A stretch of DNA of 64,000 nt, from the NCBI RefSeq assembly GCF_036543075.1, contig NZ_JAZHPF010000011.1, positions 1-64,000 on the forward strand, given 5' to 3'. This document shows, one piece after another, positions 20,993 through 32,213 of the stretch. The DNA is from Deinococcus sp. YIM 134068. GTDB lineage: Bacteria; Deinococcota; Deinococci; Deinococcales; Deinococcaceae. The notes beneath the pieces were generated by a model. That model ran no database searches and had not been told where the DNA came from. It worked only from the letters and a program-made list of their open reading frames with translations. Numbering within the stretch: position 1 is the first letter of the stretch; every line of letters starts with the position of its first letter. The translations under genes and the position numbers were made by a program.

Positions 20993-21495
20993 CCCTGGAC
21001 ACCGATACCCACATCAAACTTCGTCAGGCGACGAGCGGGGCCGACCTCGAAACCCTGCGCGACCTCATCCTCGCCGTGGGCCTGAGCCATGAGCGGGCGG
21101 CGATCACGGCGACGCTGGACGGCTCGACGTACTGGATTGCCGAACTGGACGGCGTGCCCGCCGGGTGCATCGGCCTGGAGCACGGCGAGGGGGCGAGCCT
21201 GATCCGCTCGGCGACCGTGCTCCCCCACGCGCGGCGGCAGGGGCTGGGGCGGGCGCTGGCGATGAGCGCGCTCACCCAGGCGAGCCTGCGCGGGGACCGG
21301 GCGGTGTACCTCTTCTCCAGCGACTCAGGGCCGTTCTGGGAGCAGTTCGGCTTTACTCAGGTCCCGCCCGAGACGGTGGCCGCCGCCCTGCCGGGGACGC
21401 CGCAGGTTCGCAGCGGCGAGTGCCGGGGCTGGCTCCGGGACGAGGTGGGCTGGGTGCGCCCCCTGAACGTGCTGTCCGAAGTGGGAGGGCCTTAG
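20989..21495 (+). CDS. GNAT-family N-acetyltransferase, first tandem paralogue
   Basis: A 168-residue GNAT enzyme starting at ATG 20989, with GGAGG upstream and a four-base overlap with the HIT gene. STYWIAELDGVPAGCIGLEH, then SATVLPHARRQGLGRALAMSA (acetyl-CoA loop), then PFWEQFGFTQVP are family landmarks. The general style resembles ArsN2-like acetyltransferases, but the substrate is unknown. It is clearly homologous along its length to the next gene, so the two arose by tandem duplication. Confidence 0.85.
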   Translation: MTLDTDTHIKLRQATSGADLETLRDLILAVGLSHERAAITATLDGSTYWIAELDGVPAGCIGLEHGEGASLIRSATVLPHARRQGLGRALAMSALTQASLRGDRAVYLFSSDSGPFWEQFGFTQVPPETVAAALPGTPQVRSGECRGWLRDEVGWVRPLNVLSEVGGP

Positions 21496-21598
21496 CCGAT
21501 GACGGCTGACCTGCGCTATGCTGCCGCCACACACAATTCCACCCGCCCGGACGCCCGCGTGGGTCCTCGGGACGGGGCAGACCACGGAGGAACCCCCC

Positions 21599-22069
21599 AT
21601 GACCGACCAGAACGTGCAGATTCGCCTCGCCGACGCCAACGACAAGGACACCGTGACCCGCATCATGCAGGAGGCGGGCCTGACCACCGAGGCGACGCTG
21701 GCCGAGGGCACGACCTACTGGCTCGCCACACGCAGCGGTCAACCCGTCGGGGCCATCGGCCTGGAACACGGGGACGGAGCCTCGCTGCTGCGTGGTGCGG
21801 CGGTGTTGCCGACGGCGCGGGGAAGCGGGCTGGGCCACCGCCTCGTCATGAGCGCCGTGCAGTACGCGCAGGGCCGGGGCGACCGGGCAATCTACATGTT
21901 CAGCAAGGGCGGCGACTGGGGAACCTTCGGCTTTCAGCAGGTGCCGCTGGCCGTGGTGATGGGCGAACTCCCCGACACGCCCCAGATTCGCGCCTACCGC
22001 GCCCGCAGCGAGCGCCCCGGCGGCACGACCTGGATGCGTCCGCTGGACCGGACGGCGAGCAAGGCGTAA
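21599..22069 (+). CDS. GNAT-family N-acetyltransferase, second tandem paralogue
   Basis: A 156-residue GNAT enzyme. TTYWLATRSGQPVGAIGLEH and GAAVLPTARGSGLGHRLVMSA line up with the matching segments of the preceding gene. ATG 21599 is preceded by GGAGGA with a seven-base spacer. A TATGCT box near 21515 suggests its own promoter in the 103-base gap. The product ends in a basic tail (RTASKA). Its role beside the ArgA-type gene may be in amino-acid acetylation, but this is inference. Confidence 0.83.
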   Translation: MTDQNVQIRLADANDKDTVTRIMQEAGLTTEATLAEGTTYWLATRSGQPVGAIGLEHGDGASLLRGAAVLPTARGSGLGHRLVMSAVQYAQGRGDRAIYMFSKGGDWGTFGFQQVPLAVVMGELPDTPQIRAYRARSERPGGTTWMRPLDRTASKA

Positions 22070-22091
22070 GGGGGGGGGTGAAGCGTGGAGT

Positions 22092-22131
22092 GTGGATCGT
22101 AGGAGGGCACCAGTCTTTCTCTACGATCCAC
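22092..22131. repeat. Perfect inverted repeat upstream of argA
   Basis: GTGGATCGTAG (22092-22102) and CTACGATCCAC (22121-22131) are perfect 11-base complements around an 18-base loop. Related CCTACGTTCCACGTTCC follows. It may act as a terminator for the GNAT gene, and it resembles the small palindromic repeats dispersed in this genome. Confidence 0.6.
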
Positions 22132-22164
22132 CCCCTACGTTCCACGTTCCGGCCTGGGGTCCAC

Positions 22165-22693
<529 letters not shown>

Positions 22694-22697
<4 letters not shown>

Positions 22698-23146
22698 GGC
22701 AGTTCCTCGACGATGTGTTGGGGACCGTCCGGCAGTCGTCTGGAAGCTTTTCCTTCAAAACTGTTACTGCGGATGGTGTTGTTCGGGGTTACTTTCGAGG
22801 GATGGAAGGTCAAGTCCCGTCGTCTGCCCAACTCGACTTCATGCGTGCGGCGGTCAGAGATGCCGAAAGGCTGAAGCGGCTGGCTGTGGCGTTCGTGCGG
22901 AACGAGGTGCTGACCCGACCGGACCGTTACGGCCTCTTGGAGGAGGAGGGTCGCCCCGCTCCGTGGGCCGCGCCCTACTTCCAGATGAGCGAGGCGGAGT
23001 ATTTCGACGATTTCCGCCTTGAATCGCTGGTAGTTGAGGGCCAGGACCCACGCTGCATTCGCATGACGTATGCGACGGAGCTTGACCCCGAGCATGGAGT
23101 TCCTGTGCTTTTTTGCGAGGGGCAGCCGCTTGAGGCGTTCGCTTGA
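22694..23146 (+). CDS. Hypothetical protein coupled to argA
   Basis: A 150-residue acidic soluble protein starting with GTG four bases inside the argA stop region (GTGA). There are no membrane segments; it reads as an alpha/beta protein (FSFKTVTADGVVRGYFRGME ... ECIR-like C-terminal strand region). I do not recognise a family. Its overlap with argA implies cotranslation but does not show a role in arginine synthesis. Confidence 0.6.
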
Positions 23147-23193
23147 GCAGAGGTGTTCCGGCAGGACTGACATTCGGCCCACACCCGCCCTGC

Positions 23194-23242
23194 TACCCTC
23201 GGTGGCTGAAAGCTGACGACTGACCGCTGACGGCTGACCGCT
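23194..23242 (+). promoter_or_regulatory. carA promoter region with dispersed repeat
   Basis: TACCCT (23194-23199) is a good -10 candidate. A run of GCTGAC/CTGACC units (23204-23242) belonging to the same repeat family as 43185-43214 and 63215-63282 occupies the transcribed leader. Further on CCGGC-ccgtga-GCCGG (near 23258-23273) can form a small stem before the carA ribosome site. Confidence 0.4.
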
Positions 23243-23287
23243 CCCCCACCATGAAACCCGGCCCGTGAGCCGGTATGGAGGCCCCCT

Positions 23288-24472
<1,185 letters not shown>

Positions 24473-24488
24473 GGCGGAGGTGTTGACC

Positions 24489-24998
24489 GTGCGACGCCTC
24501 GCGCTGCCCTTCGTGTTCGCCAGCCTGCTTCCGGCTCAGGCGGCCCCGCCCGCGCCATCCTCGCCCCCCCGCGTGGAGTTCACGGTCTCGCAGGACCTCG
24601 TGCGGCGGGTGACGCAGGGGGACCGGGTGGCTGAGCAATTCGTCCAGGGCGTAAAACTCGTTGTGCCCGGCGACCTGTTGCGCGAGGAGGTCGGCGTGCG
24701 GAACGTCAGCGGCGGCGTGCTGCGCGACGTGTCCGTGGGAATGCCCGTGCCGCGCGGCACCTTCTTCGGCGGCGGGGCGACGGCAACCACGGGCCGCTGG
24801 CGGGTGGAATACAGCGCCGACGACGGGCGGACCTACAGCGCCACCCCCAAACGCCGCGTCACCGTCAGCGAGAACGGGCTGAGCGTCACCCGCGAGGTCG
24901 CCGCCCCCGTCAGCGAGTACACCCACGTCCGCTGGGTCCTGAGCGAACTGCGGGCAGAGGAGACGCTGAAGTTCTCCTACCGGGTGCGGGTGAAGTAG
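24489..24998 (+). CDS. Secreted DUF11-like protein
   Basis: A 169-residue exported protein. The signal peptide is MRRLALPFVFASLLPAQAA. The mature domain (VVPGDLLREEVGVRNVSGGVLRDVSVGMPVP) has the beta-sandwich pattern of DUF11-like repeat domains found in bacterial surface proteins. GTG 24489 was chosen because GGAGG lies eight bases upstream; GTG 24480 would overlap that site. It follows carA by 16 bases and may be cotranscribed, but the function seems unrelated. Confidence 0.7.
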   Translation: MRRLALPFVFASLLPAQAAPPAPSSPPRVEFTVSQDLVRRVTQGDRVAEQFVQGVKLVVPGDLLREEVGVRNVSGGVLRDVSVGMPVPRGTFFGGGATATTGRWRVEYSADDGRTYSATPKRRVTVSENGLSVTREVAAPVSEYTHVRWVLSELRAEETLKFSYRVRVK

Positions 24999-25129
24999 CG
25001 GGTCAAGTAGGCGTGGGCGCTTCACCTTTCCTTGAGAAGCGGTGGCCTCGTACCGTTCGGCGGCATGGGTAGGGGAGACTGCGGCTTGAACTTCCGAGCC
25101 ATCCTCCCTCCCAGACCCGAAAGGACGCC

Positions 25130-25881
25130 ATGACCGACCAGCCCGACCTTTTCGGCCAAGTGGCCACCAATCCCACCGCCGACACCCCCAAACCCCTCGT
25201 GCCCGCCGGGCTGCCGGAGTCGTGGCAGACGGCGCTCGCCGCCGAGTTCGCCTCGCCATCCTTCCATGCCCTGCGCGACTTTCTGGTGGAGGAGCGGCGC
25301 ACCCACACCGTCTTCCCGCCCGCGCCCGACGTGTTCAACGCCCTGCGCCTCACGCCGCTGGAGAACGTCAAGGTCCTCATCCTCGGGCAGGACCCCTACC
25401 ACGGCCCCGGTCAGGCGCATGGGCTGAGCTTCTCCGTGCGGCCCGGCGTGCGCCCGCCCCCCAGCCTCGTGAACATCTACAAGGAGTTGCAGGCGGACGT
25501 GGGCTTCAAGCCGCCGAGGCACGGCTACCTGCGCCCGTGGGCCGAGCAGGGCGTCCTCCTCCTGAATGCCGTCCTCACCGTGCGGCAGGCTGAGCCGAAC
25601 AGCCACGCGGGCAAGGGCTGGGAGGCGATCACCGACGCCGTGATCCGCGCCGTGAACGAGAAGCCGGAGCGGGTGGTCTTCGTCCTGTGGGGCGCTTACG
25701 CCCGCAAGAAGGCGAAGCTCGTCACGGGCAAGCAGCACGTCGTCATCGAGTCGGCCCATCCCAGCCCGCTGAGCGTGGCGAAGTTCATGGGCACCAAGCC
25801 CTTCTCGAAGGTGAACGCGGCGCTGGAGGAGGTCGGGGAGACGGCGATTGACTGGCAGCTTCCGATGGAGGCCAGCGAGTA

Positions 25882-25882
<1 letters not shown>
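25130..25882 (+). CDS. ung: Uracil-DNA glycosylase, family 1
   Basis: A 250-residue base-excision repair enzyme that removes uracil from DNA. GQDPYHG at residues 86-92 holds the water-activating Asp, and HPSPLS near the C-terminus is the DNA-intercalation loop. The N-terminal ~20 residues are a flexible leader with a DLFGQ segment. ATG 25130 follows AAAGGA at a suitable distance. Its TAA stop shares one base with the ATG of topoisomerase IB, so the two DNA-maintenance proteins are made from one mRNA. Confidence 0.97.
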
Positions 25883-26921
<1,039 letters not shown>

Positions 26922-26925
<4 letters not shown>

Positions 26926-27335
26926 GCGTCCGGTCATGGCCGCGCACGCTGGCCCGCTGGTTGCTGGGTGGGGCGCTCGTTGGGGCGGGCGTCGGTCATC
27001 TCACCACCCTGCGGCGGGAGTTCCAGGCCCAGGTTCCCAATTGGCTTCCACTCGACAAGGACTTCGTGGTGCTGGCCTCCGGCGTCGTGGAGGTCGGGCT
27101 GGGGGTGGCATTGCTCGCGCTGCCGCGTCAGCGGGTCGCGGTGGGATGGGTGGTCGCCGCCTTTTTCGTCGCCATCTTTCCCGGCAACGTCTCGCAGTAC
27201 CTCACGCGCACGGACGCCTTCGGGCTGGACACCGACCGGGCGCGGCTGATCCGGTTGTTCTTCCAACCCCTGCTGGTGCTGTGGGCGCTGTGGTCCACGG
27301 GAGCGTGGCCGAGGCCGCGTGGGGAGCGGCGCTAG
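26922..27335 (+). CDS. DoxX-like membrane protein
   Basis: A 137-residue protein with four hydrophobic helices. [25 protein letters not shown] and [18 protein letters not shown] recall the DoxX/MauE family of small quinone-linked or redox membrane proteins. GTG 26922 overlaps the topoisomerase stop by four bases (GTGA), which fixes the start. It ends 32 bases from the convergent VOC gene, with no clear terminator between them. Confidence 0.75.
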
Positions 27336-27367
27336 CGTACCAAGTCCACCCTCCGCAAGTCGTCAAT

Positions 27368-27787
27368 TTAGGGTGACTGAGAATCGTCGCCTTCGTTCCC
27401 TGACACCTCTACCCACTGCACCAGTTGAAAGATGACGCCGTTCGGGTCCTCCATCTGAAAGTACCGCTCGCCCCACGGCTCGGTCTCGATGGGCGTGACG
27501 ACGGGCACGCCTTCCGCCCGCAGGCGTTCGTACTCGGCATCGATGTTCTCGACCACGAAGACGACGAGCAGCCCCTGTCCGGCACTTCCAGCGATGTGCG
27601 GCGGCTTGAAGCTGTCCAGCCCAGTTCTCAGGTAGATCAGGTTGAAGCCCACGTCTGGCCGGGTCAATGAGCACATGGTGTCCGGGACGGTCATGCTCTC
27701 CACGAAGCCGAAGTGCCGCTTGACGAACTCGGCGGAGGCGGCCACGTCGGGCACGTTGAGGGAGAGGGCGGAGGCGGTGACATTCAT
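27368..27787 (-). CDS. Glyoxalase/bleomycin-resistance (VOC) family protein
   Basis: A 139-residue VOC protein made of two beta-alpha-beta-beta-beta modules: SALSLNVPDVAASAEFVKRHFGF, then GLLVVFVVENIDAEYERLRAEG, then EPWGERYFQMEDPNGVIFQLVQW, whose Glu/Asp/Asn residues suit a metal site. Members include glyoxalases, dioxygenases and antibiotic-binding proteins, so the activity is open. It is the last of three minus-strand genes downstream of the MarR operator and may be part of that regulon. Confidence 0.82.
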   Translation of the reverse strand: MNVTASALSLNVPDVAASAEFVKRHFGFVESMTVPDTMCSLTRPDVGFNLIYLRTGLDSFKPPHIAGSAGQGLLVVFVVENIDAEYERLRAEGVPVVTPIETEPWGERYFQMEDPNGVIFQLVQWVEVSGNEGDDSQSP

Positions 27788-27840
27788 GGGACTCCTTTAG
27801 GCGCGGATCAGAGGTGATTGAGTCCCATCGGCGGCTCCTT

Positions 27841-28377
27841 TCAAGCCTCCGTCTCCTGCCCCCGCAGATACTCCGCGTACTCCTCGTGGAAGGGCAGGGC
27901 GCGGGCGAAGTCGCTGGAGCGGGCGCTCAGGGCGGCTTCCACCCCGGCCCGCTCGGTCTCGCGCAGGGCGAACACGTGGGGAGGGCGCGGCAGCCGGAAG
28001 CGGGTGTGGTCGTGTGGAATGGACAGGACCAGCGTGCCCAGCGCCTCACCGGAGGTCGTGGTGACGAGGCTCCACATCCAGCGTTCGTTGTCGGTCCCGT
28101 CGGCGTTGCCCCACTCGCGCGAGATGTCGAAGTCGCCGGGGAGGGGAGGAGTGGCCTTCAGCCCAAGATCGCGCATGTGCCGCTTCACGTCGCGCAGCAG
28201 CAGGTTCAGGTAGGTGCCGAAGGCCATGTCCCCGGCCCGCGCGTAGGCGTCCGCCAGTTTCTCGCGGTGGGTGTCCAGCACGGTTTCCCACTGCTCGGCA
28301 ACTTGAGCGTCCACCCACTGCCCCAGGGCGAGGATGTCGGGCGAACCGTTCACGGCGTTGGGGAAGGTCTCGGTCAT
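27841..28377 (-). CDS. Hypothetical protein in the MarR operon
   Basis: A 178-residue soluble protein, rich in charged and aromatic residues (FDISREWGNADGTDNERWMW, then LVLSIPHDHTRFRLPRPP). ATG 28377 has a strong AAGGAGGAG just upstream and lies 11 bases after the marR stop, so it is translated from the marR transcript. I do not recognise a family. Position suggests that it is the main target or partner of the regulator. Confidence 0.72.
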   Translation of the reverse strand: MTETFPNAVNGSPDILALGQWVDAQVAEQWETVLDTHREKLADAYARAGDMAFGTYLNLLLRDVKRHMRDLGLKATPPLPGDFDISREWGNADGTDNERWMWSLVTTTSGEALGTLVLSIPHDHTRFRLPRPPHVFALRETERAGVEAALSARSSDFARALPFHEEYAEYLRGQETEA

Positions 28378-28388
28378 GCGCTCCTCCT

Positions 28389-28856
28389 TCAGGAGTTGTT
28401 CTCCGTCGGCGACGCGTTCTCTTCTAGACGGGCACGCAGGGCGCGGAGAGTTGCCAGCGCGGCCTGCCACTCTGCGAGCGTTCGCACGCCGCCGATGCGA
28501 TCTGCCCACTCGGCCTGAGCGGGGATGAGGCGGGCGGCGGCGTCCTCCCCCTTCTCCGTGAGCTGCACCAGCCGGGCGCGGCGGTGACGGGGATTGTCCA
28601 CGTAGCGCACGAAGCCCTCCCGCTCCAGCGCGTCCGTCAATTGCTGCACGCTCTGGCGCGCGAGACCCATCACCCGCCCGATCTGCGCCACCGTCACGGG
28701 GCCGTGTTCCACCACCCCCAACACCTGCCACCGGGCGCTCGTCAGTCCGAGTGGCCTCGTCAGACGGTCGCCCGCGTCCAGCAACAGGCCATTGAGCCGG
28801 AAGACCTCCAGCAACAGTTCCGTGAAGGCGGCCCCCTCCGCCGTGGATTGGGTCAC
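28389..28856 (-). CDS. MarR-family transcriptional regulator
   Basis: A 155-residue winged-helix regulator. LTSARWQVLGVVEHGPVTVAQIGRVMGLARQSVQQLTDALEREGFV is the DNA-binding core, and DNPRHRRARLVQLTEKG is the wing. It starts with GTG at 28856. A TTGACA-17-TAGGGT promoter with a perfect 20-base palindrome over the -35 box lies directly upstream, so autorepression relieved by a small ligand is likely. It leads an operon with the hypothetical gene and perhaps the VOC gene. Confidence 0.9.
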   Translation of the reverse strand: MTQSTAEGAAFTELLLEVFRLNGLLLDAGDRLTRPLGLTSARWQVLGVVEHGPVTVAQIGRVMGLARQSVQQLTDALEREGFVRYVDNPRHRRARLVQLTEKGEDAAARLIPAQAEWADRIGGVRTLAEWQAALATLRALRARLEENASPTENNS

Positions 28857-28865
28857 GGGAAGACT

Positions 28866-28895
28866 ACCCTACTGCTTTGACAGGCTCCTGTCAAA
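28866..28895 (-). promoter_or_regulatory. marR promoter with palindromic operator
   Basis: TTTGACAGGCTCCTGTCAAA (28876-28895) is a perfect 20-base palindrome. On the minus strand TTGACA, a 17-base spacer and TAGGGT (28866-28871) form a near-ideal promoter, so the palindrome covers the -35 box and part of the spacer. A bound MarR dimer would block polymerase. Confidence 0.75.
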
Positions 28896-28914
28896 TTAGG
28901 GGGAGAGACGCCCT

Positions 28915-30027
<1,113 letters not shown>

Positions 30028-30059
30028 GGGGTTAGCGTACTTGGCTGGGCTGGCCTGGG

Positions 30060-30317
30060 TTATTGGGAGCCGTTCTCGCGGTCTATCTCGGTGTGAAGGG
30101 TGTCCAGATCGGCGAGAAACCGGGTGTGGAAGCCGTGTGCCTCCGGGTCCACCTGAAACAAGAATTCCTTCCCCGTTCCGATGCTCAGACCACATATCTC
30201 GTGCAGCACGTAGAGGATGCTCACGGGACTTAACCTCCTCCGCCTCGCCTCCTCCGCCACTGCCAGAGGCCCGGCCCCGGCCAATGCGCGGTATGGTTCC
30301 AGGTCAGGTTTCTCCAT
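30060..30317 (-). CDS. Small hypothetical protein
   Basis: An 85-residue protein: EKPDLEPYRALAGAGPLAVAEEARRRRLSP, then VSILYVLHEICGLSIGTGKEF, then an acidic tail. No family is recognised; it reads as a small helical protein. TACGGT lies six bases before ATG 30317, the leaderless pattern, which supports both the gene and this start. The flavoenzyme gene downstream has its own promoter, so the two are separate units. Confidence 0.62.
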   Translation of the reverse strand: MEKPDLEPYRALAGAGPLAVAEEARRRRLSPVSILYVLHEICGLSIGTGKEFLFQVDPEAHGFHTRFLADLDTLHTEIDRENGSQ

Positions 30318-30395
30318 AGCCGCACCGTACCGCCTGCCCAACCTGTCCGGGTGAAGGCCGACGGCACCCCTCCTCCCCGTCTGTCAGACTGGCTC

Positions 30396-30899
30396 ATGTT
30401 CCCCTCGCGCCCGCGTCCCGCCCCGCCCGGTCCCCATCAGGAGAGCGTGTGGGAGTACCCGCGCCCGCCCCGACTGGAGCGCACACCCGCACGACTTGAA
30501 ATCTGGCTCGGCGGCGTGAGAATTGCCGATACGACCGAAGGCTTTCGCGTCCTGGAGACGAGTCACCCACCGACCTACTACTTGCCACCCACCGCCTTCC
30601 TGCCCGGCGTCCTCGTTCCGGCGGGAGGCGGCAGCGTCTGCGAGTGGAAGGGGAAGGCGAGTTACTGGACGCTGAGTGCGGGCGGCAAGACGGCTCAAAG
30701 TGCGGGCTGGAGCTACGAGCGCCCCACGTCCGCCTTCCTCCCCATCGCCGGGCATGTCGCCGTCTACGCGGGCCGTATGGATGAGTGCCGGGTGGACGGC
30801 GAGCGCGTGACGCCGCAGCCGGGCGGCTTCTACGGCGGCTGGATTACGGCGAACGTGGTCGGGCCGTTCAAGGGCGAGGCGGGAACGCTGGGGTGGTGA
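30396..30899 (+). CDS. DUF427 domain protein
   Basis: A 167-residue protein. VRIADTTEGFRVLETSHPPTYYLP, then CEWKGKASYWTL, then YERPTSAFLPIAGHVAVYAGRMDECRVDGE are the conserved blocks of DUF427, a small beta-rich domain of unknown biochemical role. ATG 30396 follows CAGACT by five bases; a longer in-frame start at 30351 is less likely. The gene is monocistronic. Confidence 0.85.
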   Translation: MFPSRPRPAPPGPHQESVWEYPRPPRLERTPARLEIWLGGVRIADTTEGFRVLETSHPPTYYLPPTAFLPGVLVPAGGGSVCEWKGKASYWTLSAGGKTAQSAGWSYERPTSAFLPIAGHVAVYAGRMDECRVDGERVTPQPGGFYGGWITANVVGPFKGEAGTLGW

Positions 30900-30972
30900 G
30901 GTTCGGTGAGCAGAGTCACCGGACGCTGACGCTCTGGGCCGCTGCCCGCGCCGCCCTTGCTACCCTGCCGCT

Positions 30973-31395
30973 ATGACCGGTTCGGCGCTTCCATCCGACA
31001 CACGCGTTCGTCAGCGGCTCACGGCGCTCGCGCAGGGGCTGCGGCACTTCCACTCGGCGCTGCTCGACTTTGCCAGGGGGGAATACGAGTTTCTCCACGG
31101 CCCGGTGGGGGGGCCGTTCGCGCTCTACTCGCTGGTGATGAACGATCCCGCCTTCCAGTGGTTGCGGCCCCTCTCCGGCCTGATGGCGACGCTCGACGAG
31201 GTGCTCGACCAGAAGGACACCACCCTCACCGACCGCAACGTGCAGGACGTTCGGCAGGCCCTCGGCCTCCTGTTCGCCGACACGGACACCCGCTTCACCG
31301 ACTTCCGCGCCGGGTATACCCGCGCCCGCACCGAGGCCCGCGTCCGCGAGACCGAGGCCCGCTGGCGTGAGACCTTGAGCAGCCTGGAGGCCTGA
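30973..31395 (+). CDS. Hypothetical helical protein upstream of pth
   Basis: A 140-residue protein that reads as four or five amphipathic helices ([39 protein letters not shown]) with no cysteine or catalytic motif. A dimeric helical bundle is plausible. TACCCT sits six bases before the ATG. It ends one base before pth and so shares its mRNA. No family recognised. Confidence 0.72.
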   Translation: MTGSALPSDTRVRQRLTALAQGLRHFHSALLDFARGEYEFLHGPVGGPFALYSLVMNDPAFQWLRPLSGLMATLDEVLDQKDTTLTDRNVQDVRQALGLLFADTDTRFTDFRAGYTRARTEARVRETEARWRETLSSLEA

Positions 31396-31396
31396 G

Positions 31397-32032
31397 ATGC
31401 GCCTCGTCGTGGGTCTGGGCAATCCGGGGCCGAACTATGCCCGCACCCGCCACAACGTCGGCTGGTTCGTCGTGGACGAGGTGGCCCGCCGCTGGGGTGC
31501 CGCATGGCGCAGGGAGGGTAAGGACGCCGAGGTGGCCGAGGTCCGCATCGGTCCCGCTCCCGGCACCCGCGTCCTGCTCGTCAAGCCACTGACCTTCATG
31601 AACGCGGCGGGGCGGGCGGTGGGGCCGCTCGTCACCTTCTACAAGCTGGGCGGTGACGCGCTGCTCGTCGTGCAGGACGACCTCGACAGCCCCTTCGGCC
31701 TCCTGAAGTTCCGGCTGGGCGGGCGGCACGGCGGGCAGAACGGGGTGCGCGACATTCTCCGCGTCCTCGGCACCGACGCCTTTCCCCGGCTGAAGGTCGG
31801 CATCTCGCGGCCCCCGGCGGGCTGGAACCCGGCGGACTGGGTGCTGAGCAGGTGGCGCGAGGAGGAGGCGGACACGCTCGCCGAACTCGTCCGCCTCGGC
31901 GCGAACGCGGTGGAAGCGTGGGCGACCCTCGGGCTGGCCGAGGCGCAGGGCCGCTTCAACGGCACCGACCTCCGCCCGAAGGCCGACCCGCCCGCCCCCG
32001 CCGCCGAGGCCCCACCGCAAGAGACGGTCTGA
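31397..32032 (+). CDS. pth: Peptidyl-tRNA hydrolase
   Basis: A 211-residue enzyme that frees tRNA from peptidyl-tRNAs dropped by ribosomes. [24 protein letters not shown] holds the catalytic His, [13 protein letters not shown] the conserved Asn, and [25 protein letters not shown] the Asp and the second Asn site. The C-terminal ~20 residues are Pro/Ala-rich beyond the usual end. It starts one base after the upstream gene. The 181 bases after it contain no gene that I can support. Confidence 0.97.
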   Translation: MRLVVGLGNPGPNYARTRHNVGWFVVDEVARRWGAAWRREGKDAEVAEVRIGPAPGTRVLLVKPLTFMNAAGRAVGPLVTFYKLGGDALLVVQDDLDSPFGLLKFRLGGRHGGQNGVRDILRVLGTDAFPRLKVGISRPPAGWNPADWVLSRWREEEADTLAELVRLGANAVEAWATLGLAEAQGRFNGTDLRPKADPPAPAAEAPPQETV

Positions 32033-32213
32033 GCGCGGTCCTTCACACGGGGCCGCTCTCGTGGCGGATGCTCGCCCCGCTCCGGCCACCGCCGTGAGGA
32101 GGAGGCCTTCGCCCCGGCCCTTTCCCGGCGGCGGAGAGGTCGTCCCTCACCGGACGAGTGTTCGGCGTGGTGGGCCGACCTCCTCCACCATCCGCGCCCT
32201 TGATCTGGGGCGC

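Noticed and set aside
23251..23268. Five-residue ORF MKPGP before carA as an attenuation leader.
   Set aside because: It has no arginine codons, and pyrimidine control needs no such peptide; only the small CCGGC/GCCGG stem is notable.
32033..32213. Open frame 32061-32258 after pth.
   Set aside because: It runs into the antisense of the DUF2339 gene, has no start signals, and its product is low-complexity Arg/Pro.
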